Notes under the pieces: generated by a model
Seen by the model: only the letters and a program-made list of their open reading frames with translations
What the model was told of the DNA's origin: nothing
The model's database searches: none
Shown here: piece after piece, positions 1 through 6,121 of the stretch
Layout of the letters: each line of letters starts with the position of its first letter
Numbering within the stretch: position 1 is the stretch's first letter
Source: JAUJOE01 sp038252945
GTDB lineage: Bacteria > Actinomycetota > Actinomycetes > Propionibacteriales > Nocardioidaceae
DNA: 10,531 nt
Direction: 5' to 3'
Assembly (NCBI GenBank): GCA_038252945.1
Contig: JBBSHN010000076.1
Span: forward strand, 1-10,531
Made by a program: the position numbers and the translations under genes

Positions 1-2
1 AC

Positions 3-146
3 AGCCTCGGGAGAGCCGGGGGCGGCGGTGTCATGCTGGCCCTCGCGGAGCGACCGACGCTGGCCGTCACCTCGGCCCTCGCCGAGTCCGAACAACAAGC
101 ATCATCTCGATACCCGCCAGGAAGAGGGTGCACCAGTGACCAATGA
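3..146 (+). CDS. Possible 3' end of an unidentified gene (partial)
   Basis: An open frame runs from the window edge to a TGA at 144-146, 47 residues. It reads AGGGGVMLALAERPTLAVTS in its middle part and has mostly G or C at third codon positions, as real genes here do. The upstream part lies outside the window, so no domain can be named. The last third (rich in Ser, Arg and Gly) looks less protein-like, so the frame may be chance or a decayed end. Nothing else in bases 1-210 looks coding. Confidence 0.22.
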   Translation, partial: SLGRAGGGGVMLALAERPTLAVTSALAESEQQASSRYPPGRGCTSDQ

Positions 147-210
147 GACGCTGGGCTCGGCACCCCTGGCGATGGCTCGACTCGCCACCGCGTAGCCCCT
201 CGCAAAAGCA

Positions 211-238
211 GCACCCCGGCCCTCTGAGCCGGCGGTGC
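211..238 (-). terminator. Rho-independent terminator-like hairpin after the secreted-protein gene
   Basis: Bases 211-220 pair with 228-238 to make a ten-pair GC-rich stem with one bulged C and a seven-base loop. Read on the minus strand it is followed by a TTTT tract (AAAA at 204-207 on the plus strand). It lies about 40 bases past the stop codon of the minus-strand gene ending at 277, the right place to terminate it. The T tract is short, so strength is uncertain. Confidence 0.5.
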
Positions 239-276
239 CTGTTGCGTGCATGAGGTCCGAACGCTGGCCGTCGTGT

Positions 277-833
277 TTACCGGGTGATCTCGAAGGCGAG
301 CAGGGTGTTTCCCCTTCCGGCCGCGTTGCCGGTGTCGAGCTGGCCGCCGATGTTCTCGAAGTTGCCGGTGCCGCCGGTGATGTCGATGTCGTCGTCATGG
401 GGCCCGAACCGTGCTGCGTATACGGTGATCTTGCCCTTGCCGTACAGCAGGATGGTGCCGTCGCAGATGAAGGTGGTAATCCCCGCGGTGCAGCGCACCG
501 AGTCCCGCCCAACCACCTGGGTGCCACCGTTGGCGTACCGCAGGTTCTCCTCGAACAGGAAGAAGTCGCCGGGGCCGAAACCGTCGTTGTTGATGTCGAC
601 GTTCGCATGCCTGACTTGGTGGGCTACGAGGAGCAGCGTTTGCGACCCCGCAGCGGCGGCGGCCTTGGTGGAGGTGATGGTCGTAGCAGCAGATTCCGAG
701 CGGGCGCTAGCAGGCCAGCCGTGGATACTGGGGTGAGTGGTGCTGGCGTCGGCAGAACCAAGACCGGCCCACACCCCGCAGTGATGGCGATAACCGCGGC
801 CGCTCCGACCGCGATGAACTTACTCGGCCGCAT
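277..833 (-). pseudogene. Secreted allene-oxide-cyclase-barrel-like protein, one frameshift
   Basis: The reading frame starts at an ATG at 831-833 with a clear signal peptide: MRPSKF, then a hydrophobic stretch VGAAAVIAITAG. It then loses frame in a run of four Gs (C's at 774-777 on the plus strand). One added G would join it to the frame that continues VWAGLGSADAS and on to the TAA at 277-279, giving about 185 residues. The mature part has the acidic, Gly-rich beta-barrel pattern I associate with bacterial allene-oxide-cyclase-like/dirigent-fold proteins: FGPGDFFLFEENL, TFICDGTILLYGKGKITV, DITGGTGNFENIGGQL, and a final LLAFEITR. Such proteins are exported. Their function in bacteria is mostly unknown, and no enzymatic role is claimed. 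A one-base loss in a homopolymer may be real or a sequencing error. A GTG at 774 could start a shorter protein lacking the signal peptide, which seems unlikely to be native. Confidence 0.68.
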
Positions 834-896
834 GCCGCAGCCTATTCGCTGTGCAGCTTCAGCAGCATGGTCATAGAATCGATGCCGCTCGGCCGA

Positions 897-1217
897 CTAT
901 TCCAAGGGAGTCAGGTCGACTGCTCGCGCAGGGGTGCGAGCACCCGCAGCGCCCCCATCTCCCGACGGCGGTGGGGGCGCTGCTCCGTCTCCACCGGGCG
1001 CGATTGACGTCCGCACATCGTCACCGCCGGTCAGCCGGCGTGTGCCCCGCCGCCAACGTCGCCGGGCCTGCTGCCAAGCGACCCGGCGGATCATCCTGGC
1101 CGGAAACTCGTCACCCCACGCGGATACGTCCACAGTCAGCCAGTCGTCCTCGGCCAAGGTCGCCAGGTGCGCAGGCAGTGGCTTCGGGACCGGCTGGGCG
1201 AACTCCCGTCGCCTCAT
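897..1217 (-). CDS. Small phage-associated hypothetical protein
   Basis: This 106-residue ORF starts with ATG at 1215-1217, overlapping the stop of the terminase-like gene by four bases (ATGA), a sign of translational coupling. Its first 60 residues look like a folded domain (MRRREFAQPVPKPLPAHL, then DDWLTVDVSAWGDEFPARMIRR) and end in an Arg/Trp-rich helix. The last 45 residues are Gly/Pro/Ala-rich and probably disordered, or a frame drifting past the original stop. I recall short proteins with a similar F-P-x-P-x-P-L-P start next to terminase-like genes in actinobacterial prophage islands, but I cannot give a function. Its position suggests a packaging or head-module role. Confidence 0.55.
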   Translation of the reverse strand: MRRREFAQPVPKPLPAHLATLAEDDWLTVDVSAWGDEFPARMIRRVAWQQARRRWRRGTRRLTGGDDVRTSIAPGGDGAAPPPPSGDGGAAGARTPARAVDLTPLE

Positions 1218-1516
1218 GCGGCGCCCCCGGAGTAGACGCCACGCAGCGCCCCACGCTGCAGTCTCGGCGCGCCCTGCGGGTGCTGCTCTTCCTCACAGAG
1301 CGGAACCCGCAGCGCGACCACCAGACGAGCCAGGGCGAGCCGCTGCTGGCGTAGCTCGACCACGGCCTGCAGGTCGTCGCACGTATCGGCGACCCGGCAA
1401 GCCTGCCGGAGCAGCGTTGTCTCGTGCTCGTCGAGGGAGAAGTCGGTGAGCACCGCAGTCCACAGTCGCTTGCCGGACGTCTTGAGACCCTTCAGCGGGG
1501 TCGGCTTGTGGTCCAT
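1214..1516 (-). CDS. Phage terminase small-subunit-like protein
   Basis: This 100-residue protein starts at ATG 1514-1516, eight bases downstream of a strong ribosome binding site (AGGGAGGACC on the minus strand). The N-terminal half, SGKRLWTAVLTDFSLDEHE then TLLRQACRVADTCDDLQAVV, is the helical pattern of short actinophage terminase small subunit-like proteins. The Gln-Arg-rich segment LRQQRLALARLVVALRVP and a C-terminal ALRGVYSGG resemble the same group. Small terminase subunits recognise phage DNA and hand it to the large subunit for packaging. No large subunit is in the window, so packaging would need a partner from elsewhere, as in satellites, or the module is dead. The gene is uninterrupted, unlike its neighbours. 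Confidence 0.68.
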   Translation of the reverse strand: MDHKPTPLKGLKTSGKRLWTAVLTDFSLDEHETTLLRQACRVADTCDDLQAVVELRQQRLALARLVVALRVPLCEEEQHPQGAPRLQRGALRGVYSGGAA

Positions 1517-1623
1517 CGGTGGTCCTCCCTAGGTGGGCTCGTTCGTTTCAGGTGTCAGGCAGGATTTTCACGCGGCGCGACTCATACGCGGCGGCGCGCG
1601 GCGAACATTTGGACCCCCCGGGT

Positions 1624-1651
1624 GGCCCGCCCTGATGAGTCAGGGCGGGCC
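1624..1651 (-). terminator. Strong 12-bp hairpin between capsid-side and terminase-side genes
   Basis: GGCCCGCCCTGA (1624-1635) and TCAGGGCGGGCC (1640-1651) form a perfect 12-pair stem with a TGAG loop. A second palindrome, CGTCTCG-A-CGAGACG (1651-1665), directly abuts it. There is no long T tract on either side, so termination is plausible but not certain. It lies about 50 bases past the small Cys-rich gene and would separate it from the terminase-like gene. A recombination or protein-binding site is the alternative. Confidence 0.45.
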
Positions 1652-1700
1652 GTCTCGACGAGACGGTAGGACTCACAAGCCGCCGCCCCGTCGAGAGTCA

Positions 1701-1887
1701 TCACCGCTTCTGGCGTGCCCTTGCGGGTGTGGCCTTGTCGTCGTCGTCGCCATCGTCGTCGGGGTCGGGGTCAAGTGTGCGTCGTCTCCTGGTACAGCGA
1801 CCGCGCGACGGGTCGGCCTTCGGCCTTGGCCGGGTCGTACGCGCAGGCTTCGCAGGTTGCGGCTATCCGGTCGTGTTCGCAGTACAT
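1701..1887 (-). pseudogene. Small Cys/His phage protein, frameshifted
   Basis: An ATG at 1885-1887 follows a GGGAGA ribosome binding site and lies 11 bases past the capsid stop. The peptide begins MYCEHDRIAATCEACAYDPA, with a C-x-H and C-x2-C arrangement that could bind one zinc ion. The frame ends early at TGA 1771-1773. Moving one base gives DPDPDDDGDDDDKATPARARQ and a stop at 1701-1703, an acidic then basic tail that makes a sensible C-terminus. This points to a one-base insertion (or two-base loss) near 1771-1776. Short Cys-rich proteins of this type sit just after the capsid gene in several actinobacterial prophage-like islands, by recollection. The function is unknown. Confidence 0.55.
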
Positions 1888-1898
1888 GGTGTCTCCCA

Positions 1899-2221
1899 TC
1901 AGAGGATGCCGGTTGTGACGTCGAAGGCGGCGGCGCGGCCTACGGCAACGTCGCCTCGGAACCAGGCGAGGAATCCGACCTGGCCGGTGTCGGCGTACCG
2001 TTCGTGCAGCACGTTGATCTGTAGCGAGGTTCGGATGCCGACGAGCAGCTGCGACCAGTCGCCGACGAACATGTCCGAGGTGGTCGCGCCGGTGCCGACA
2101 GTGATGGCGTTGCCGATCTGGTTGGTGTCATACCTCGGCAGGGCGGCGATCTACTCCGGGGTTTCGAGCGGCTGGTTGGTGGAGTCCTTGAGCTTCGCCA
2201 GCTCTCGCGCAGTCCGTGGAC
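1899..2221 (-). pseudogene. 3' fragment of an HK97-type phage major capsid protein
   Basis: On the minus strand the frame runs from the insertion-sequence edge at 2221 to TGA 1899-1901. It encodes about 107 codons that match the C-terminal third of HK97-fold major capsid proteins: TARELAKLKDSTNQPL, then SDMFVGDWSQLLVGIRTSL, then ERYADTGQVGFLAWFRGD, ending AAAFDVTTGIL. The stop position and terminal motif fit a native capsid C-terminus. Two lesions are visible: an in-frame TAG at 2151-2153, in the stretch between PLETPE and IAALPRYD, and loss of everything upstream at the insertion sequence. Capsid proteins of this type form the phage or satellite head. This copy cannot make one. It heads the minus-strand phage remnant that continues to base 897. 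Confidence 0.8.
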
Positions 2222-2238
2222 GGCTCTGTTGCGTTGGC
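2222..2238 (+). repeat. Left terminal inverted repeat of the IS6-family element
   Basis: GGCTCTGTTGCGTTGGC. It matches the reverse complement of 2997-3013 at all positions except the fourth (T versus A). It sets the left edge of the element and the break point in the capsid gene. Confidence 0.85.
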
Positions 2239-2276
2239 AGATCGGGCGGCATTGTTGAACGATCGTCCGGGGGGAG

Positions 2277-2969
2277 TCAGATGGCGAGGGCCAGCTCATC
2301 GAAGACCGCTGGTAGCCGCTGATGAGCCGGTGCGTCGGTGACGATGTCGTAGTGGCCGCGTCTTAGGTTCTGCACGAAGGCGTGGCCGGTGGCAAGGATC
2401 CGGGCCGATCGGAAGGTCTTAAGGCCACGCATCGGTCGAAGCCTCGCTTTGAGCCGACCATGGTCTGCTTCGACTCTGTTGTTCGCGTACTGATCGGTGT
2501 CATGCAGAGCCGTCGGGATGGGCTCGTCGAGGACCCGTGGATATGCCGGCGCCCGGTCGGTGGTCACCTCCACCGGCACCGCCCCGGTGGCCAGCGCCCG
2601 GTGGAAGAACATCCGCGCAGCATTCAGATCGCGCCGGGCGGACAGTCAGACGTCGATGACCTGCCCGTACTGGTCGACCGCGCGGTACAGGTACGTCCAC
2701 CGGCCGTTGACCTTGACGTACGTCCCGTCGACGAACCAACGATCACCAGGCACGTGACGGCACGTGCGCGCGGCGTCGCCGAACTCCGGTGTGAACCGTC
2801 GGGCCCACCGGTAGACGGTGACGTGGTCGACCGTGACACCAGGCTCGGCGAGCAGTTCCTCGACGTCGCGGTAGGACAGGCCGTACCGCAGATACCAGCG
2901 CACCGCGAGGGAGATGACCTCGCGAGGGAACCGGAACCCAGCGAACACGGAGGCTGAAGGCGACGTCAT
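2277..2969 (-). pseudogene. IS6-family DDE transposase with in-frame stop
   Basis: The frame opens at ATG 2967-2969 (MTSPSASVFAGFRFP) and closes at TGA 2277-2279, 230 codons, the usual length for the family. The N-terminal helix-turn-helix part contains YLRYGLSYRDVEELLAE and VTVDHVTVYRWARRF. The catalytic triad is present as Asp in RWFVDGTYVKV, Asp in VTTDRAPAYPRVL, and Glu in QYANNRVEADHGRLK. The typical KARLRPMRGLK and GHAFVQNLRRGHY follow. A TGA at 2646-2648, after YGQVIDV, interrupts an otherwise continuous frame, so this is a nonsense mutation and not a frameshift. Unless the stop is read through, the enzyme is cut between the first and second catalytic Asp and is dead. The element could then move only with a related transposase acting in trans. 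Confidence 0.88.
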
Positions 2970-2996
2970 AGAACCAGTCTCGTGCCCGGCCCGACC

Positions 2997-3013
2997 GCCA
3001 ACGCAACAGTGCC
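2997..3013 (-). repeat. Right terminal inverted repeat of the IS6-family element
   Basis: Read on the minus strand this is GGCACTGTTGCGTTGGC, partner of 2222-2238. It ends about 100 bases before the KmtR-like gene, so that gene's promoter is intact outside the element. Confidence 0.85.
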
Positions 3014-3054
3014 CCAGACACACCCCTAGGATTCGGCCCCGTAGGTTCGGCGAC

Positions 3055-3076
3055 GGGGGAGCGAGGCGCTCGCCCC
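3055..3076. other. GC-rich hairpin between the IS element and the KmtR-like gene
   Basis: GGGG-GAGCG (3055-3063) pairs with CGCTC-G-CCCC (3067-3076), nine pairs with one bulged G and a three-base loop. It could end transcription coming from the insertion-sequence side. There is no T tract, so it may have no such role. Confidence 0.25.
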
Positions 3077-3104
3077 ATGACCCTGGCCGCCGCACGATGT
3101 GTCA

Positions 3105-3128
3105 TCATATTCGCATGCGCGCATATGA
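3105..3128 (+). promoter_or_regulatory. Candidate leaderless promoter and operator of the KmtR-like gene
   Basis: TCATAT (3105-3110) and ATATGA (3123-3128) form a hyphenated inverted repeat with a 12-base spacer that spans the start codon at 3115. CATATT at 3106-3111 would serve as a -10 box only three bases before that ATG, and there is no ribosome binding site, so the mRNA is probably leaderless. A repressor bound here would block initiation. KmtR is known to be autoregulated. The match to its operator is inferred from position and AT content only. Confidence 0.4.
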
Positions 3129-3489
3129 AGGTTCGGGTGACTCTGCCGTTCCAGCGGACGAGCAGGTCGACCTGGCGGTCGAGATCTTTCGGATGCTGGC
3201 CGACGCGACACGGATCAAGCTGTTGTGGACCTTGCGCGATGGTGAGCGGGCTGTTGCGTCCCTGACCCAGGCGGTCGCCAAGCCACAGGCCCTTGTCTCC
3301 CAACACCTCGCGAAGCTGCGGATGGCACGCCTGGTCACGACTCGTCGCCAGGGCAGCCACGTCTACTACCGAATCGCCAACGATCACGTCAGCCAGCTCG
3401 TGTCCGATGCGATCCACAACGTCGAACATGCCGGACCCGGCCTCCCGGCCCACCACCGGCCGGCACCTGCGGCGGGGGAGTCGACGTGA
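3115..3489 (+). CDS. kmtR: KmtR-like ArsR/SmtB-family nickel/cobalt-sensing repressor
   Basis: This is a 124-residue winged-helix repressor that should release DNA when it binds Ni(II) or Co(II). The core is typical: EIFRMLADATRIKLLWTL, the recognition-helix region KPQALVSQHLAKLRMARL, and the wing RRQGSHVYYRI. The ATG at 3115 is chosen because the next residues align with the start of M. tuberculosis KmtR as I recall it. From memory that protein binds metal through His88, Glu101, His102, His110 and His111. All five are present with a shift of three: H91, E104, H105, H113, H114, in the segments NDHVSQLV, NVEHAGPG and AHHRP. It overlaps the downstream CDF gene by four bases (GTGA), the known KmtR target type. 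An extra His at 101 replaces the Phe I recall in KmtR. Assignment is strong at family level and good at the KmtR level. Confidence 0.88.
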   Translation: MRAYEGSGDSAVPADEQVDLAVEIFRMLADATRIKLLWTLRDGERAVASLTQAVAKPQALVSQHLAKLRMARLVTTRRQGSHVYYRIANDHVSQLVSDAIHNVEHAGPGLPAHHRPAPAAGEST

Positions 3490-4550
3490 GTGCCCACGAC
3501 CACGGCAGCCATACCAACGGCGACCAGCACGAGCACGAGCATGAGCACGAACACAGCGGCGGCATCAGGAGATGGGTGGCCGGTGTTCTTCGCCCGCACA
3601 GTCACGACGCCGCCGACTCGGTCGACAATGCCCTCGAGTCGAGTGCCGAGGGGATCCGTGCGGTCAAGATCAGCCTCCTGGCCCTCCTGGTAACCGCACT
3701 GGCACAAGCAGCCATCGTTGTCGTCACCGGGTCGGTTGCGCTCCTGGCCGACACCATCCACAACTTCTCCGACGCCTTGACCGCCGTCCCCCTGTGGATC
3801 GCGTTCGTGCTGGGCCGCCGCCGCCCCAACAGCCGGTTCACCTACGGCTACGGCAGGGCCGAAGACCTCGCCGGCATCTTCATCGTCGTCATGATCGCCG
3901 CCTCCGCCATCCTCGCCGGCTACGAGTCCGTCCGCCGCCTCCTCGACCCAGCCCCTCTGACCTACCCCTGGGTTGTCATCGCCGCCGGAATCATCGGGTT
4001 CGCCGGCAACGAGCTCGTCGCCACCTACCGCATCCGAGTCGGCGACAAGATCGGCTCCGCCGCCCTTATCGCCGACGGATTCCACGCCCGCACCGACGGC
4101 TTCACCTCACTTGCCGTGGTCGTCGGCGCGCTCGGCGTCATCGCCGGATTCCCGCTCGCGGACCCGCTCGTCGGGCTCCTGATCACCATCGCGATCCTGG
4201 TCGTCCTGCGCGGAGCAACCCGCGACATCTACCGCCGTCTCATGGACGCCGTCGACCCGGTGCTCACCGAACAAGCCACCGCGACTGTGTCGAGCACGCC
4301 AGGTGTCCTCGGCATCGAGCATGTCCGGCTCCGCTGGATCGGGCACCGCATCATCGCTGACGCTGGAATCGTCGTAGCCCACAACCTCGACCTTGTCGCT
4401 GCTCACCAGATCGCGCACGAAGCCCAGCACCGGTTGTTGCATGACATTGCGAAGTTGGCTGACGCCACCATCCATGTGAGCCCAGCAGCCGCACCGGGCC
4501 TGGATCCGCACTCGGAAGTCGCCCACCACGAACTTCCGCCTCAGGGGTAG
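3486..4550 (+). CDS. Cation diffusion facilitator (CDF) metal exporter
   Basis: This 354-residue inner-membrane antiporter should export divalent metal from the cytoplasm in exchange for protons. It starts at GTG 3486, overlapping the regulator stop, with GGGGGAG just upstream as ribosome binding site. The N-terminus is a His-Glu repeat (HEHEHEHEH, residues 15-23), a likely metal-collecting tail. Six membrane helices follow. The transport site is the usual pair of HxxxD motifs: H92/D96 in helix 2 (LLADTIHNFSDAL) and H200/D204 in helix 5 (IADGFHARTDGFTS). Residues 250-335 form the cytoplasmic dimerisation domain, with VRLRWIGHRIIADAGIVV and more His residues in the tail (PHSEVAHHEL). HxxxD in both helices is common in Zn transporters. 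Coupling to a KmtR-like sensor suggests Ni/Co or broad use. The gene is intact. Confidence 0.93.
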   Translation: MSAHDHGSHTNGDQHEHEHEHEHSGGIRRWVAGVLRPHSHDAADSVDNALESSAEGIRAVKISLLALLVTALAQAAIVVVTGSVALLADTIHNFSDALTAVPLWIAFVLGRRRPNSRFTYGYGRAEDLAGIFIVVMIAASAILAGYESVRRLLDPAPLTYPWVVIAAGIIGFAGNELVATYRIRVGDKIGSAALIADGFHARTDGFTSLAVVVGALGVIAGFPLADPLVGLLITIAILVVLRGATRDIYRRLMDAVDPVLTEQATATVSSTPGVLGIEHVRLRWIGHRIIADAGIVVAHNLDLVAAHQIAHEAQHRLLHDIAKLADATIHVSPAAAPGLDPHSEVAHHELPPQG

Positions 4551-4873
4551 GCCATCCGCTTGCCGTCGCCGTACTCGCAACCGGTGCCGCCGTCCGGGCA
4601 CGACGCCCGACACCCAGCGGCAAAGCGCTGACCGTGATCAGGATCCTCAAGTGCACACCACGCACCAGCCGACGCGACCTCAGATGCCGGCCACGTGGGG
4701 TCGTCTGCCTTCTGCCCGTCGTCGGTCGACAGTCGGGAACCCTCGGCCAGGACATCGCCAGAAGCCCAGACCCCCCGCTGCCGGCGTCAGCCTCGACAGG
4801 ATCGCCCTCCAGAAACCCGGCACCGTCGCCTCTCCACCCTGATCGAGCGCTACATACGCCCCGCGCAGGCACC
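4551..4873. other. 323 bases with no convincing gene
   Basis: Several short frames cross this stretch on both strands, but none has a good start, ribosome binding site or recognisable motif. One plus-strand frame beginning GHPLAVAVLATGAAVRARRP has a short hydrophobic piece and then turns Arg/Pro/Ser-rich. It could be a decayed membrane protein. No hairpin terminator with a T tract was seen after the CDF gene. It is best treated as degraded or intergenic DNA. Confidence 0.4.
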
Positions 4874-5178
4874 TTGCCAACCAGTGAGCAACCGTTCGGA
4901 GTCGCCGAGTTCGACGCAATGTTCGCGTACCACTCCGCGGAAGTTGAACGGATCGCGCCGACGCGGTTCGTCCTCCGGCAGACCGGTGCGCCTCACCTCG
5001 CAGACCAGGTCAAGGACCTGATGGACCGCCAGTCGTCGTGTTGCTCCTTCCTCACATTCATCGTCGCCACCTACGGGCCCGCCGATGACATGGGTCGGGT
5101 GGGCTCGAGTTCGAGGTGCCCGTCGCCATGATCGAGGCTTTGGATGCACTGGCCGACCGAGCCCGTACCCGCCGATAG
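4874..5178 (+). pseudogene. Small Cys-Cys protein of actinobacterial metal loci, frameshifted
   Basis: The readable protein is LPTSEQPFGVAEFDAMFA, then PTRFVLRQTGAP, then QSSCCSFLTFIVATYGPADD. After a shift near 5089 it continues LEFEVPVAMIEALDALADRA and stops at TAG 5176-5178. Adding one base there restores a protein of about 102 residues. I recall such proteins, with a conserved Cys-Cys-Ser-Phe and a final ALDALA helix, as unnamed neighbours of mercury, arsenic and other metal genes in actinobacteria. The two adjacent Cys could bind soft metal. The function is not established. A proper start is missing: only a TTG at 4874 fits, with no clear ribosome binding site, so the 5' end may also be damaged. 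It follows the CDF gene on the same strand. Confidence 0.55.
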
Positions 5179-5435
5179 TCGAGGCCGGTGTGACCACCAA
5201 CGCTGAGGCTGTTCTGCGCAGCGGCGACGCCGCGAGCCGACGGGGTGAACACCAAGCCTCTCGCTACGACGAACGTCGCGGACTCTGCCGCGTCGGCTGC
5301 GCGGTAGGTTGGCCTGCCCAACTCCTGCGAAACCGCGACACTGCCACGCACCGGTGTCGTTCGAGCCGTATGCGGTTCGGGATGTCCCATGTCAACGGAG
5401 TCCCTGATCGTTCTCGGAATGCATCAGAGGGATCG
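5179..5435. other. Unassigned stretch between two broken genes
   Basis: Long frames exist here (plus strand from GTG 5191, minus strand from 5390), but neither shows a motif I recognise and both run into the coding DNA of neighbouring pseudogenes. The two flanking genes converge here, and no clear terminator stem with a T tract was found. Confidence 0.35.
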
Positions 5436-6121
5436 CTAGTAGCCGTCGAACGTGTCGATCCGGATGTCTCCGTGGTCGACGCCGGCGCTCCTGAGCACGA
5501 CTTTCGGTGGGCTCGATCATCGCTGACGGACCAGCGATGTGGTAGTAACGTACGGAGTTGTCGACACTCTCCCGGAGGAGACGTCGTCGTTCCTTGCTCT
5601 TCATGCCCTGGGTGAGGACGTAGTCGATCGAGACGGCCGGGAGCTGCTTTTGCCAGTGCTCGAGCTCCTTGCGAAAAGGGAAGTCGGCTGTCCGGTTGAG
5701 GTAGATGAGGTGCACCGAGTTTGCGCTGAACGGTCCGCCATGCCGGCGATCAGGCTCCGGAAGGGCGCAACGCCCACGCCCGCTGCGATGAGAACGCTGT
5801 TTCGGTACTGACGAAGCGAGAACTCGTAGTCGTTGCCGTACGCGGTGACGCGATACTGATCGCCAGGGCTGGCGCTCTGCAGGGTTCGCTTGATCCCGCT
5901 CTGACTTCCTTGAACGTGATGACGAGGTCAGGTTCTGTCGGAGCCGACGACAACGAGTAGGTCTTGCCGCCGGACATCTCCTTGGCGAAGGCGAGGTCGA
6001 CCCAGTCACCGGTTTCGTAGTCAAGGGCTGGTGGTCGCGCAAAGACAAGGGACACGTGGCCGGGGGTCTCCTGTCTGAGTCCCTTGACGACGATCGGGAT
6101 ATCGACGTTCTCATGCACCAC
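5436..6121 (-). pseudogene. FNR-type FAD/NAD(P)H oxidoreductase, three frameshifts
   Basis: The product resembles small ferredoxin-reductase-like flavoproteins of about 230 residues with no ferredoxin domain. The first piece runs from GTG 6121: VDIPIVVKGLRQETPGHVSL, then the FAD-binding KTYSLSSAPTE (residues 53-63) and LVITFKEV. A shift near 5905 leads to GIKRTLQSASPGDQYRV and the pyrophosphate/NAD loop LIAAGVGVAPFRSLIAGMAD. A shift near 5725 leads to VHLIYLNRTADFPFRKELEH and YYHIAGPSAMIEPTE. A third near 5500 leads to KVVLRSAGVDHGDIRIDTF and the TAG at 5436-5438. The first two look like single-base losses, the third is net +1 or -2. Every domain is still readable, so the loss is recent or an assembly artefact. 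It overlaps the ATPase stop by 11 bases and would be co-transcribed with it. Its natural electron partner is unknown. Confidence 0.8.

Larger units (their letters stand above)
2222..3013 (-). mobile_element. IS6-family insertion sequence, 792 bp
   Basis: The element is bounded by near-identical 17-base terminal inverted repeats (16 of 17 match) beginning GGCTCTG on the left and GGCACTG on the right, typical of IS6/IS26-like ends. It encodes a single transposase on the minus strand. The length is normal for the family. The flanking eight bases (CCGTGGAC on the left, CCAGACAC on the right) do not match, so there is no target duplication. In this family that often means the element sits at a deletion or recombination joint rather than a simple insertion. 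It separates the phage remnant from the metal-efflux genes. Confidence 0.88.

Noticed and set aside
235..876. Long plus-strand frames opposite the secreted barrel protein
   Set aside because: The minus-strand translation has a signal peptide and a recognisable barrel pattern; the plus-strand frames do not.
1738..1762. Simple CGTCGT repeat
   Set aside because: It encodes the Asp run of the small acidic protein tail on the minus strand and is not an independent repeat element.
3527..3552. Short tandem GAGCAC-type units, considered as a CRISPR-like or regulatory repeat
   Set aside because: They are codons of the His-Glu N-terminus of the CDF exporter. There are no spacers.
3384..4085. A 233-codon minus-strand frame opposite the CDF gene
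   Set aside because: Gly/Asp/Val-rich shadow of a clear CDF transporter, without motifs.
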